From Pseudomonadota bacterium (GTDB lineage Bacteria > Pseudomonadota > Gammaproteobacteria > JAKAQQ01): a DNA stretch of 64,000 nucleotides. A model generated the notes under the pieces. It had not been told where the DNA came from, did no database searches, and saw only the letters and a list, made by a program, of their open reading frames with translations. The stretch lies in the NCBI GenBank assembly GCA_021798115.1, contig JAJZYM010000003.1:1-64000 (forward strand). Reading direction: 5' to 3'. A program made the position numbers and the translations under genes. This document shows, one piece after another, positions 32,993 through 42,062 of the stretch (the stretch's first letter is position 1; every line of letters starts with the position of its first letter).

Positions 32993-34973
32993 ATTTAGAG
33001 GGCGTCGGACGGGGCCCTTCACCGGAAGACGGTCGCGGTTGCAATTGGGCGAGCCAGGTGAGGAACCCCGCTGTATCTTGTGCGCCCACCAGGCGCGCCG
33101 TGGGACGTGCGGCGAGCGTCCCGTGACGGAAGGCGAAATAAAGGAACGTGGGCGGACCAAGAACGTGGTAGCGCGCCAGGAGTTGCCCGCTTGCGCGGTC
33201 GTCGCGTGTGACGTCCGCACGCACGAAGAGGAAGGGATGAAGCGCAGCGACGACACGTCGGCGGTGGAAGACGGTGCGGTCCATGATGACGCAGGAGACA
33301 CACCAACGGGCGTCGTAGTCCACGAGGACGGGCCGTCCCTCGCGGCGCGCCAGGGCAAAGTCGCGGTCGAGCGCGTGTGGGCTCCGGGCGATCAGGGTCT
33401 TCGGTGGGACCCCGTGTGTCGTTGGCAGTGGCACGGACGACCCCGCAACGAAGCGCAGGGGAGTCACGAGATGTCTCGTCCCGCCGAGGGCTCCGAGCAC
33501 TTCGCCCACGGCGAGGAGGAGGAGCACCACGGCAAACCCCCGGCGGAAGCGGTGGCCGGAGGGCTCGTTGGGCACGCTCGCGCCCGGGTTCACGAACACG
33601 GCCATGAGTGCAAAGAGCAGGCCCAGGAGGAGGGCGACGACCGGCGTCGGGAGCACGCGGGCGGCGAACCAGAGAGCGAGTCCGTAGAGGACAAATCCCA
33701 GGAAGCGCTCGACGGCCGTGAGCCAGGCTCCGCCGCGCGGCCAGAAGGAACTGGCGAGAAGAGCGGCGGTGAGGAGCGGGATCCCGAGACCGAGGCCGAG
33801 CACGAAAAGAAGAAGCGCCCCGCGGATCGCTTCCCCTTGGTAGACGGCGAGGGTGAGTCCCGCGGCGACGGCGGGCGTCAGGCAGGGGCTCGCGAGAAGA
33901 GCCGATCCGACCCCGAGCAGAAGAGGGGCGAGGAGCGGGCTGGTGTTGCGGCTGCCGAGTCGGGAGATCCTGTCGCGAAGGCGCAGCGGGAGCTCGAGGC
34001 GGAGATCGGCGAGCATGGCCGTGCCGTAGAGGGCAAAAAGAGCGGCGAAGACCCCGATGACCCACGGGGTCTCGAAGAAGGGAATGAGGCTCTGCCCCGC
34101 CGCCGCGGCGAGAAGACCCAGGAGGCCGTATGTGATCGCCACCCCGAGGACGTACGCCACAGAGGCCCGAAACCGCCCGAGCCGCGTTCCTCCTCCTGCC
34201 CGCCCCAGGGTGCCGAGGAGGATCGGAACCATGGGGGCCCCGCAGGGGGTGAAGGCGAGGAGAATGCCGGCCAGGAAAAACAGGAGGATCTCGCCTCCGA
34301 GACTTCCGCCCTGCGTTCGGGGGGACGCGCGCCGGGACGCCGGTTCCGGGACACGAAGATTCCGGGCCGCCGAGACGGCGGTCCGGGCTTGTCCCGCTCG
34401 GGCTTGGGTCGCTGCGGGGAGGGGCAGGGACAGAGCCGGGTGGAGTCCGTGGGGCGACGGCAATGTGAGGGTGCGTTCCTGCGGCGGGTAGCAGAGCCCG
34501 CGTTCCGCGCAGCCCTGGTAGTGCACACGCAAGACCACGGGTTGTCCTCCACTCCCCAGGGTCCGGATCGTGAGGACGAGATGTCGGTAGTAGACGGGAA
34601 CGGGTCCCTGGGGCTCGTTCCTGAGGAGGCCCGGAGGCAGCCGGAAACGAAGGTGCACCCCCGGCGGGGCCGACACTTCGACACGCGTCTTGTTGCGGTA
34701 GAGATAGTAGCCCTTGGCGATGCGCCAGCGAAGAACGATGCGGTGATCCGAGAGACGCCGGGCGTGCAGACGGTAGGCGCGGGCGGCGGGAAGGAAGCGG
34801 GGCGAGGCGCTCTTCGAGGCGAGAAGATGGCTCAGGATCGAGGCGCGGGACGCAGGGGCGAGCGTCAGGAGAAGGCCCAGGAGGAGGAAAAGGTGCCAGG
34901 ACCAGGGGCCGTGCGAGGAGGCTTCCCTCTCACGGCTTGCCCGTTCCGTTGCACGGAGGGCGGTCTTGGGCAT
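32991..34973 (-). CDS. dsbD: Thiol:disulfide interchange protein DsbD
   Basis: A 660-residue protein in the usual three parts. An N-terminal signal peptide precedes the periplasmic alpha domain with its Cys pair (YQGCAERGLCYPP). The membrane domain carries the two conserved cysteines (FTPCGAPMVP and ASPCLTPAV), and the C-terminal thioredoxin-like gamma domain has CVSC (DARWCVSCVIMD). It moves electrons from cytoplasmic thioredoxin to periplasmic DsbC-type partners and cytochrome c maturation. ATG 34973 gives a long, basic n-region; ATG 35015 is an alternative. Divergent from the GGDEF sensor gene. Confidence 0.93.
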   Translation of the reverse strand: MPKTALRATERASREREASSHGPWSWHLFLLLGLLLTLAPASRASILSHLLASKSASPRFLPAARAYRLHARRLSDHRIVLRWRIAKGYYLYRNKTRVEVSAPPGVHLRFRLPPGLLRNEPQGPVPVYYRHLVLTIRTLGSGGQPVVLRVHYQGCAERGLCYPPQERTLTLPSPHGLHPALSLPLPAATQARAGQARTAVSAARNLRVPEPASRRASPRTQGGSLGGEILLFFLAGILLAFTPCGAPMVPILLGTLGRAGGGTRLGRFRASVAYVLGVAITYGLLGLLAAAAGQSLIPFFETPWVIGVFAALFALYGTAMLADLRLELPLRLRDRISRLGSRNTSPLLAPLLLGVGSALLASPCLTPAVAAGLTLAVYQGEAIRGALLLFVLGLGLGIPLLTAALLASSFWPRGGAWLTAVERFLGFVLYGLALWFAARVLPTPVVALLLGLLFALMAVFVNPGASVPNEPSGHRFRRGFAVVLLLLAVGEVLGALGGTRHLVTPLRFVAGSSVPLPTTHGVPPKTLIARSPHALDRDFALARREGRPVLVDYDARWCVSCVIMDRTVFHRRRVVAALHPFLFVRADVTRDDRASGQLLARYHVLGPPTFLYFAFRHGTLAARPTARLVGAQDTAGFLTWLAQLQPRPSSGEGPRPTPSK

Positions 34974-35100
34974 CGTGTCGGCGACGATCGGCGGGGAGTG
35001 GGAGCGGCGGACCATGATGTCAGGGCGAGATCGAGAGTAGGAGGTCCGCGCCCCCAGGCGAAGGATCCGGGTGGAACGACCCGACGAGCCTTGTGCAAAG

Positions 35101-35140
35101 CGCGGAAAGCGCGGAAAGAGACCTAGGCGGACTAGGCGTA
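35101..35140. repeat. Two pairs of 9-bp tandem repeats upstream of a promoter
   Basis: CGCGGAAAG is repeated exactly at 35101-35109 and 35110-35118; CTAGGCGGA (35123-35131) is followed directly by CTAGGCGTA (35132-35140). Both pairs lie immediately upstream of a TATAAT at 35143, in the divergent gap between dsbD and the GGDEF sensor. Direct repeats of this size and position are typical activator or response-regulator sites, but none is identified. Confidence 0.55.
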
Positions 35141-35142
35141 TA

Positions 35143-35148
35143 TATAAT
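35143..35148 (+). promoter_or_regulatory. -10 element (TATAAT) for the GGDEF sensor gene
   Basis: TATATATAATAAG holds a perfect TATAAT about 90 bases before the ATG at 35235. The -35 position falls in the CTAGGCGGA repeat and has no TTGACA, which suggests activator-dependent transcription. The patch is also A+T-rich on the minus strand and may serve dsbD. Confidence 0.55.
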
Positions 35149-35234
35149 AAGATCAAAGCGGGCCACGGTACGGAACCTTCAGGTTATCAAGGAGAAACCC
35201 CATCACAAAGAGTACGAAACCTCACGCGAAAGAG

Positions 35235-38200
35235 ATGCGCGCACAGACCACGCGCAGGCATCCTTCGCTGCTCTGGGTCCGTCTCCTCGGAGGGGGATTC
35301 CTGGCGGGTGTGATCCTCGCGGGGTTTTTCTCCTGGCACGACAGCCGGATGCGCGCCAGAACCGAAATCCTTGCCAACCTGCGCCATGAAGCGAAGATGC
35401 TCGCGGGGCTCCTCGCCGATGAGGAACGCCAGCTTCGTGTGCTCACGGCCATGGCCCGGCGTGGCGACGGGAGGCTTCTCCGACTCTATCTCGCGTCGGA
35501 GTCCCGGCGCATTCCGGCTTTCGTGCTCTACGATGCGCGTGGACGCCGTCGTGCGGCCTGGGGGCAGGTTCCCCCCGTCGTCCCTGCCCGTCTTGCCGCG
35601 GCCCGCGTCCGGCGCTCGCCCCGTTTCCGCGACGATTGGCTCCTGCCCCTCGGCCACGGTCCCCACTCGGTCGTCCTCTTGATCCGCCGCGACCGCGAAC
35701 TCGGCTGGGCCGCCCTTGTTGTGAAGCGGGGATTGCTCCACCGTCTCCTTTTTACGCCCATCCCGCTCACTGGAAACCGCCTCTCGCTGCATGCGGGCGC
35801 TCGCGTTCTCGCGCGGCGCGTTGTGAGCGGGGTGGTCTTCCCCGCTCCTCCAGGTCTGGCCACTTTCCTTGACTCGGGTCCGCTTTCCCTGAGTGTTCCC
35901 TTGGTGCCGCGCGGCACGAATCTCGTGCTGACGTCCCGTGTTTCCGCCGCCGCGCTGGCGGCGCTCTGGTGGCGCCGCAACTTCGTGGCCGCGATCCTCG
36001 TCGTGGTGCTCCTCGTGGCCCTCGTTGTCGTGGAACGGGCTCTGTCCGCATCGCTCACCAGCGAGATGGCTCTTCAGGAAGAGAGAGAAAAAACCACGGA
36101 GCGACAGTTGTCCGCGCTCAAGGAGCGCCTGGATCTCGAGCAGCATCTCAAGGACATCAAGGAGGTGTACCGCCTGCTCAACGACGCGGTGGCCCGTCAT
36201 TTGCCCGAGCAGGTGCTCTTTCGCCGGGCCACCGAAATTCTGGCAAGTGTCCCGGTGGGCCGGGGGTTCTGGTTCGCCGTCTACAACTGGGAAGGACTCG
36301 AGGAGGCGGCGGACGTGACGACCGCTTCCGGCTGGTCACTGTTCATGGGGCCGGAGATGGACCACCGGCGTCTCGTCACGCTCTACGGCTCCCCGCCCAC
36401 CCGGCTGGAGAAGAGCTCCGAGAAGCCCGCCGTGGGGACGCTCGATCCGCTCCAGCAGCTTCTCGAGAGCGGCGAGGATGTCTTCCTGCCGGACGCCGCC
36501 GAACGGACCGATCTCGACCCGCGCTGGCACGCCTTGGTCGAGACCCGGAACGCTTCCGGTCTTTGTCTCGCGCCCATCTTGCGTGATCCTCTCCTCGTCG
36601 GGCAGTTCGGCCTTTTGTGCTCTCGGGAAGACGAGGAGGACGAGAGCCGAGAGATCGTCCGGGGATTCGCCCTCGAGGTGGCGCGGATCCTCTCTTACGG
36701 GCTCACGGATCTTGCGGCCCGCCAGGCTCTCGAATACGCGGGATTCCACGATCTCCTCACCGGGCTGCCGAACCGACAGCTCTTCTACGACCGCATGCAG
36801 CAGCTCCTGCGTGGCCTTGAACGCGACGGCACCCCCTTTGGTGTGGCGATTCTGGATCTCGACGGTTTCAAGGAGGTCAACGACACTTACGGCCATTTGA
36901 TCGGGGACCGTGTGCTCGCCACCTTGGCGGGCCGCATGCGTGAGTTCCTGCGTGCGGCCGACACCGTGGCCCGCTTGGGAGGGGACGAGTTTGCGCTTCT
37001 CTTGCCGCGCCTCTCGTCCGAGACGGCCGAGGCGTTTCTGGACCGTCTTCGCTCGAGTCTCGTTCGTCCCTTCGATCTCGCCGTGGGGACGCTCGATGTG
37101 ACCCCCTCGCTCGGGTTGGCGCTGGCCCCGCGCGACGGGAACGACCGGGATCGTCTCCTGCGCGCAGCCGATTCCGCTCTTTACCGCGCGAAGAAATCGG
37201 GCCGCGGCGTGTGGTTGGTTTACGACGAGAATCGCGACGCTCAGGTGCTGCGACCGTTGCGGGCGCTTCCGCTGGCCGTCGAGAGCGCTCCTGCGACGGT
37301 TCGTCTCGAACCGGAGATCGACGCGGCTCGGGGCGTGATGAGCGGCCTCATCCTCCAGCGCTATGACGCGACAGGGGTCCGCCCGCTTCCGGCCCTTGCG
37401 GCGGGCCTGAACGACGAGGCCCATCAAGAGATCCTCGCTCTCCTCTCCGCCGTTCGTCCTCTCCATGCGTTTCCCGCTCCGCGCCCGGGTCTCACCCTGA
37501 GCGTTCCGTTCCCCGTGGGTTCACTCGCCCGTGACGAGGCGACCCACGAGATCCTCGCGGCCCTCGCCCCCTTTCAGGCCCAGGGATGGCGAACGCTTGT
37601 CGTCTTGATGGCCGACGATCCCGAGATGACGCCCTCCGTCCGCCTCGGCGTTCGTCATCTCCGCCGTTTGGGCGTGACCGTCGGTTGGCAGTTCGATCCC
37701 GATTGCCGCTACCGTCCGGACGAACTCGCGCGTTTCGAAATTGACCGCATGACGCTCGCACCGGAACTCGTGAGTGAGCTGCCGCGTCGGCTCTGGCCTT
37801 CGGCCATCGTCTCCTCGCTCCTGGCCGCAGCCGACCTCCTTGATATACATGTTTCGGCCCGCGGGGTCGGACGGCCTGAAGCGGTGGAGATCTTGACACT
37901 TTTGGGATGCCGCTATCTCGCCGGACCCTGGGTGGGCGCGGCCCTCAAACCCGAGAATGCCCTGGAGGGCCTGTCCTCATTGATGCACGAGCGCTGGGAT
38001 GGCCGATCGCCGCTTCCACAGGGGACGGGGGGATTTGGCGATCTGCCGCTCCTCCTCTTCCGGAGCACGCACGAACCCTGGCTCGACCGGAGTTACGTGC
38101 GCCTCTACCTGCGCCGCCGGGGAAGGCCTCCTCCGTCTTCCGAATGCTCCCTCGGGGGCTGGCTCGTCCGACGCCGAGCGACGGTGACGTCCGCCGCGGT

Positions 38201-38396
38201 GCGTCGCACCCTCGATCGACTGGCGCACGTGCACGATGCCTTCCACACGGCTCTCCGGACCCACATCGAGGAGGAGGGGGGCGAACTTCGCCGTTACGAT
38301 CCCGCCGTGTTCCTCGCGCTTTGGCCAGAGTTCGAAGCGGCCGTGGCCGCTGTCCGCACCGATCTCACGACGTCCTCCTCGGCGGGTCTGGCCTGA
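35235..38396 (+). CDS. Membrane sensor diguanylate cyclase with degenerate EAL domain
   Basis: A 1053-residue inner membrane signalling protein. TM1 at about 12-32, a periplasmic sensor (about 33-250), TM2 at about 252-272, a coiled coil (EREKTTERQLSALKERLDLEQ), a GAF-like region (about 320-500), a GGDEF domain (about 505-675) and an EAL-like domain (about 695-940). The cyclase site RLGGDEFALL is intact, with the RxxD inhibitory site as RAAD five residues before it. The EAL motif is replaced by LIL (GLILQRYD), so phosphodiesterase activity is unlikely. Probable output is c-di-GMP synthesis controlled by an envelope signal. The last 110 residues match nothing I know. Confidence 0.85.
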   Translation: MRAQTTRRHPSLLWVRLLGGGFLAGVILAGFFSWHDSRMRARTEILANLRHEAKMLAGLLADEERQLRVLTAMARRGDGRLLRLYLASESRRIPAFVLYDARGRRRAAWGQVPPVVPARLAAARVRRSPRFRDDWLLPLGHGPHSVVLLIRRDRELGWAALVVKRGLLHRLLFTPIPLTGNRLSLHAGARVLARRVVSGVVFPAPPGLATFLDSGPLSLSVPLVPRGTNLVLTSRVSAAALAALWWRRNFVAAILVVVLLVALVVVERALSASLTSEMALQEEREKTTERQLSALKERLDLEQHLKDIKEVYRLLNDAVARHLPEQVLFRRATEILASVPVGRGFWFAVYNWEGLEEAADVTTASGWSLFMGPEMDHRRLVTLYGSPPTRLEKSSEKPAVGTLDPLQQLLESGEDVFLPDAAERTDLDPRWHALVETRNASGLCLAPILRDPLLVGQFGLLCSREDEEDESREIVRGFALEVARILSYGLTDLAARQALEYAGFHDLLTGLPNRQLFYDRMQQLLRGLERDGTPFGVAILDLDGFKEVNDTYGHLIGDRVLATLAGRMREFLRAADTVARLGGDEFALLLPRLSSETAEAFLDRLRSSLVRPFDLAVGTLDVTPSLGLALAPRDGNDRDRLLRAADSALYRAKKSGRGVWLVYDENRDAQVLRPLRALPLAVESAPATVRLEPEIDAARGVMSGLILQRYDATGVRPLPALAAGLNDEAHQEILALLSAVRPLHAFPAPRPGLTLSVPFPVGSLARDEATHEILAALAPFQAQGWRTLVVLMADDPEMTPSVRLGVRHLRRLGVTVGWQFDPDCRYRPDELARFEIDRMTLAPELVSELPRRLWPSAIVSSLLAAADLLDIHVSARGVGRPEAVEILTLLGCRYLAGPWVGAALKPENALEGLSSLMHERWDGRSPLPQGTGGFGDLPLLLFRSTHEPWLDRSYVRLYLRRRGRPPPSSECSLGGWLVRRRATVTSAAVRRTLDRLAHVHDAFHTALRTHIEEEGGELRRYDPAVFLALWPEFEAAVAAVRTDLTTSSSAGLA

Positions 38397-38409
38397 GCTT
38401 CTTCGCGGC

Positions 38410-38415
38410 TACAAT
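38410..38415 (+). promoter_or_regulatory. tyrS: Putative -10 (TACAAT) for tyrS
   Basis: GGCTACAATGGCG, the recurrent hexamer of this window, 54 bases before the tyrS ATG. No leader peptide or T-box-like structure is seen. Confidence 0.5.
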
Positions 38416-38468
38416 GGCGCCGGACCGCAGAGTCAGCGGTTCTCAACAATGATTCCGGTGGAGGTCCG

Positions 38469-39788
38469 ATGGTGTCTTCTTCCGATGCGGAGCGCGGCGT
38501 CTTTGCACAGCTCGAGACCCGCGGCCTCGTCGCCCAGGTCACGGACCGCGAGGCCGTGGGCATGCTTCTCGAGCGCCCGCCCGTGGCGTTCTACGTGGGG
38601 TTCGACCCGACCGCCGACAGCCTCCACCTCGGTCATCTTCTCCCCCTCGTCACGATGCGGCGCCTGCGCCGGGCCGGCCACCGTCCCATCGCCGTGATCG
38701 GGGGGGCGACGGGGCTCATCGGGGACCCGAGCGGCCGGAGTCAGGAGCGGGTGCTCCACGACGCCGCGACCGTGCGCGCCTGGAGTGAGGCTCTGCGTGC
38801 CCAGATCGGGCGGCTTCTCGCGGTGGACGACGCCCGCGAGCCCCCCCTTCTCCTCGACAACGCCGAGTGGATCGTCCCGCTCTCGGCCGTCGACTTTCTG
38901 CGCGACGTCGGCAAGCATTTCCCGCTTGGCGCCATGCTCGCCAAGGAGACGATCCGCACGCGGCTCGAGGATCCCGACGCGGGGCTCTCCTACACTGAGT
39001 TCAGCTACCTCCTCCTCCAGTCCTACGACTTTTATCACCTCGCGGTTTGTCACGGCTGCCGACTTCAGATCGGAGGCAGCGACCAGTGGGGGAACATGAC
39101 CGCGGGGATCGACTTCATCCGCCGCCGCGGCGGGCCGACCTGCCAGGCCCTGACGCTGCCGCTCCTCGCCGACGCCTCGGGACGGAAGTTCGGCAAGAGT
39201 GAGGGCGGGGCGGTGTGGCTCGATCCGGGGCGGACCTCACCCTACGCGTTCCACCAGTCTCTGCTCAATGTCGGCGACGCCGAGGTCGGGCGTCTTCTGA
39301 GGACCCTGACTTTTCTCACGGAGGAAGAGATCACCGCACTCGAGGCCGATCCCCACCCCGAGGCCCGCCGTGCCCAGGAGCGGCTGGCGGACGAGCTCAC
39401 CGCCTTCGTGCACGGTGAGGGGGCGCTCGGGCAGGTCGGCCGTGTCCGTGCGGCCCTCTTCGGGGGGGCGGATCCCGGTACGCTCGGGCCGGAGGACTGG
39501 GCGCTTCTTGGCCGCTCGGTGCCGACCCTTCACCGCCCGCGATCGGAACGCGCGAGCCTCCTTGTGGCCCTCCTCGTCGAGGCCGGGCTTGCCTCCTCGC
39601 GGGCGCGGGCCCGGGAGGACATCGCCTCGGGTGCCGTGATGGCGAACGGTCGGCCGCTCGCCGATGCCCGCGCCACCGCCGAGGTGGTCCCCCTCGCACA
39701 GGAGCGTTATCTCCTTCTTCGCCGCGGGAAGAAAACCCACGCCCTTCTCGTCTTCGACGACCGTGCGGTCGAGCCTCCCTCGAGCTAG
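38469..39788 (+). CDS. tyrS: Tyrosyl-tRNA synthetase
   Basis: A 439-residue class I synthetase. HIGH-type motif HLGH in ADSLHLGHLLPLV (about 53), KMSKS-type motif KFGKS (about 240), tyrosine-recognition segment QIGGSDQWGNMTAGIDFIRR, and a C-terminal S4 RNA-binding domain (about 365-430, SSRARAREDIASGAV). ATG follows GGTGGAGGTCCG. The KFGKS form is that of the TyrRS branch typified by E. coli TyrS. Confidence 0.96.
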   Translation: MVSSSDAERGVFAQLETRGLVAQVTDREAVGMLLERPPVAFYVGFDPTADSLHLGHLLPLVTMRRLRRAGHRPIAVIGGATGLIGDPSGRSQERVLHDAATVRAWSEALRAQIGRLLAVDDAREPPLLLDNAEWIVPLSAVDFLRDVGKHFPLGAMLAKETIRTRLEDPDAGLSYTEFSYLLLQSYDFYHLAVCHGCRLQIGGSDQWGNMTAGIDFIRRRGGPTCQALTLPLLADASGRKFGKSEGGAVWLDPGRTSPYAFHQSLLNVGDAEVGRLLRTLTFLTEEEITALEADPHPEARRAQERLADELTAFVHGEGALGQVGRVRAALFGGADPGTLGPEDWALLGRSVPTLHRPRSERASLLVALLVEAGLASSRARAREDIASGAVMANGRPLADARATAEVVPLAQERYLLLRRGKKTHALLVFDDRAVEPPSS

Positions 39789-39797
39789 TTTTCGCCC

Positions 39798-40655
39798 TCA
39801 GCCGACCCGGTGGCAGCGGAGCGAGAAGTCGACCGCGCGCACGTGTTTCGTGAGTCCCCCGATCGAGACGACATCGACCCCCGTCTCGGCCACCGCAACG
39901 AGGCGACTCTCGTCCATGCCGCCCGAGGCCTCGAGACGAGCGCGGCCCGCGGCGCGTTCGACCGCCTGTCGGAGGTCCTCGAGGGAGAAGTCGTCGAGGA
40001 GGATCCAGTGCACTCCGCCGGCGAGAGCCGCCTCGAGCTCGCCGAGATCCTCGACCTCGACGACGACGGGGACGTCCCGGCGGTCGCCGACGCGGGCCAG
40101 TGCCGCCGCGATCCCGCCCAAGGCGGCGAGGTGGTTTTCCTTGAACATGATGGCGTCGTAAAGTCCGCGGCGGTGGTTTTCACCGCCCCCGACGCGGGTC
40201 GCGTACTTCTGGGCGACGCGCAGTCCCGGAAGGGTCTTCCGTGTGTCGAGTACGCGCGCCTTCGTGTGGGCAACGAGACGGACGGCGCGCCGCGTCGCCG
40301 TCGCCGTTCCCGAGAGGAGTTGAAGGAAGTTGATCGCCGTCCGCTCGCCCGCGAGGATCGCGCGGGCCGGACCCACGATTCGGGCGACGATCCCCGCTTC
40401 GGCTTCGTCCCCTTCACGCCCGAGCCAGTCGACACGCACGCGGGCATCGAGGAGCCGGAAGCAGGCGTCGAACCACGGGCGGCCCGCCAAAACGGCGGGT
40501 TCGCGCAGACGGAGTTCGCCCTCGAGGGGGAGCGATTCGTCGATCAGGGCGCCCGTGAGGTCCCCGGGTCCGATGTCCTCGGCGAGCGCGCGGGCGACGT
40601 CCTCGAGAACGGCCGTGAGCGGAGGGGGCTCGATCATCGCGTGCAGGCGGCTCAT
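39798..40655 (-). CDS. nadC: Nicotinate-nucleotide pyrophosphorylase (quinolinate PRTase)
   Basis: A 285-residue enzyme making nicotinate mononucleotide from quinolinate and PRPP in de novo NAD synthesis. EDIGPGDLTGALI, INFLQLLSGTAT, DTRKTLPGLRVAQKYAT, GGGENHRRGLYDAIMFKENH and the VEVEDLGELEAAL segment are diagnostic. ATG 40655 starts four bases after the unrecognised gene upstream ends, so both are likely one transcript. Convergent with tyrS. Confidence 0.96.
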   Translation of the reverse strand: MSRLHAMIEPPPLTAVLEDVARALAEDIGPGDLTGALIDESLPLEGELRLREPAVLAGRPWFDACFRLLDARVRVDWLGREGDEAEAGIVARIVGPARAILAGERTAINFLQLLSGTATATRRAVRLVAHTKARVLDTRKTLPGLRVAQKYATRVGGGENHRRGLYDAIMFKENHLAALGGIAAALARVGDRRDVPVVVEVEDLGELEAALAGGVHWILLDDFSLEDLRQAVERAAGRARLEASGGMDESRLVAVAETGVDVVSIGGLTKHVRAVDFSLRCHRVG

Positions 40656-40659
40656 GGGG

Positions 40660-41340
40660 TCATGGTGATGACGTGCACACGACGCTCACCGCAGCCCGGA
40701 CCGTCAGGCGCACGTGCTTCGTCGCTGCCGTCGGAGGCGGGAAACCCATCCTGCGGACGGCAAAACCCCGCATGGCCAGGGGGTGGGGCGGGAACGGGAA
40801 CCGCCCGAAGCGGCTGAGGAAGACCCGGTCGATCGAGGCTCTGGGATCGCCGAGAAGACGGCAGTCACGGACCGCCGTCCGGCGGACGGCGCGGAGCACA
40901 CGGGTCTCGAGTGTCCGCTCGATCCGCGCGCGGTCCTGGGGGTTCAGGACGGGAACTTTCTCGAATGAGACGAGGTAGGCGCTGTGGGCCAGGCGCCCGA
41001 CGAGCGGCGCGAGGGCGCGGGTGCTTGGGCCGCGGAGATCGAAGCGCGCCTGAGTGACGTAGTCGAGCACCCGCGGCGGCTTTCCAATGGGGGCGTAAAG
41101 TTCTCCGTGGAACGTCGTCTCGCCGCGCATGCGGAAGACGAGATGGGCGCGCTCCGCAGCCTTCTCGGCGTGGGCGAGGAAGAGGTCGGCGGAATCGACA
41201 GAGGCGGCGAGGGTCGGCCGCTTGACGACGAGACGGAACCGGGCGAGGGCAACGCGGGCCGGGGGACTGGCCCGTCGGACGAGCGTGAAGCGCACGAGCG
41301 TCTGCGTGAGGGGGGGAGGAAAAGGCGCGTGGGAGAGCAT
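40660..41340 (-). CDS. Unrecognised protein, co-transcribed with nadC
   Basis: A 226-residue, Arg- and Pro-rich, basic protein that I do not recognise. It shows no signal peptide, no transmembrane helix and no metal motif. Segments that look like folded core are TLVRFTLVRRASPPARVALA, VVKRPTLAASVDSADLFLAH, RVLDYVTQARFDLRG and RMGFPPPTAATKHVRLTVRA, consistent with an alpha/beta or beta-rich fold. ATG 41340 has AAGGA eight bases upstream; ATG 41349 is also possible. Codon pattern and tight spacing to nadC support a real gene. Divergent from sodB. Confidence 0.6.
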   Translation of the reverse strand: MLSHAPFPPPLTQTLVRFTLVRRASPPARVALARFRLVVKRPTLAASVDSADLFLAHAEKAAERAHLVFRMRGETTFHGELYAPIGKPPRVLDYVTQARFDLRGPSTRALAPLVGRLAHSAYLVSFEKVPVLNPQDRARIERTLETRVLRAVRRTAVRDCRLLGDPRASIDRVFLSRFGRFPFPPHPLAMRGFAVRRMGFPPPTAATKHVRLTVRAAVSVVCTSSP

Positions 41341-41371
41341 GATGGTCATCCTTGGGATGGTTGATCCTCGA

Positions 41372-41377
41372 AGTATA
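41372..41377 (-). promoter_or_regulatory. Putative -10 (TATACT) for the gene upstream of nadC
   Basis: AGTATA on the plus strand, 32 bases upstream of the ATG at 41340 on the minus strand. Confidence 0.45.
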
Positions 41378-41408
41378 GGGGACTCCGCACAGGTGGGCGC
41401 CCGTTTGC

Positions 41409-41438
41409 TTGACCCCGCGGTCTTTGATCCCGTACGAT
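41409..41438 (+). promoter_or_regulatory. sodB: Putative sodB promoter
   Basis: TTGACC (41409-41414) and TACGAT (41433-41438) are separated by 18 bases, and the sodB ATG is 39 bases further on. This is one of the few promoters here with a fair -35. Confidence 0.55.
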
Positions 41439-41477
41439 GATGGGCGTGTCTTCTGCTGCGGTTCCGGAGTGCCCCCC

Positions 41478-42062
41478 ATGAGTTTTGAATTGCCGCCCCT
41501 TCCCTACGTCCTCGATGCCCTCGAGCCCCACATTTCCCGAGAGACACTGGAATACCACTACGGGAAGCATCACCGCACGTACGTCGACAACCTCAACAAG
41601 CTCGTCGAAGGGACGCCCATGGCGCGAAGCAGCCTTCTCGAGGTGGTGCGGAGCGCGAGCGGACCGGTGTTCAACAACGCCGCCCAGGCGTGGAACCACA
41701 CGTTCTACTTCGAGAGCCTGGGCCCCAAAGGCGGGGGGGATCCGAGCGGTGAGCTGGCCAAGGCGCTGACAGCGGCGTTCGGTTCGATCGATGCGTTCCG
41801 CGAGAAGTTTTCGGGCAAAGCCGTCTCTCTCTTCGGATCGGGTTGGGCCTGGCTCGTCCGCCGTCGCGACGGGAGCCTTGACATCGTCCAGACCTCGAAC
41901 GCCGAGACCCCCGTGCGGACGGACGAGACACTGCCGCTTCTCACCTGCGACGTTTGGGAGCACGCTTACTACATCGACTACCGGAACGCCCGGGCCAAGT
42001 ACGTGGCGTCCTTCTGGAACACCGTCGACTGGAAAGCGGTGGCCAAGCGGCTTGCCGGCTGA
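41478..42062 (+). CDS. sodB: Iron superoxide dismutase
   Basis: A 194-residue Fe-type superoxide dismutase. Metal ligands are the His in YHYGKHH (about 27), the His in WNHTFY (about 74), and Asp and His of DVWEHAYY (about 157-161). The Gln in NNAAQAWNHTFY and the SLFGSGWAWLV segment favour the iron type. ATG 41478 preceded by GGAG; the longer frame upstream is not family sequence. A DUF1289 gene overlaps its 3' end. Confidence 0.95.
   Translation: MSFELPPLPYVLDALEPHISRETLEYHYGKHHRTYVDNLNKLVEGTPMARSSLLEVVRSASGPVFNNAAQAWNHTFYFESLGPKGGGDPSGELAKALTAAFGSIDAFREKFSGKAVSLFGSGWAWLVRRRDGSLDIVQTSNAETPVRTDETLPLLTCDVWEHAYYIDYRNARAKYVASFWNTVDWKAVAKRLAG

Noticed and set aside
31749-35126. A 1125-codon open frame on the plus strand
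   Set aside because: It runs antisense to the Nramp and dsbD genes, both with clear family motifs, and its translation is low-complexity Glu/Arg/Gly-rich. It is a by-product of high G+C at third codon positions.
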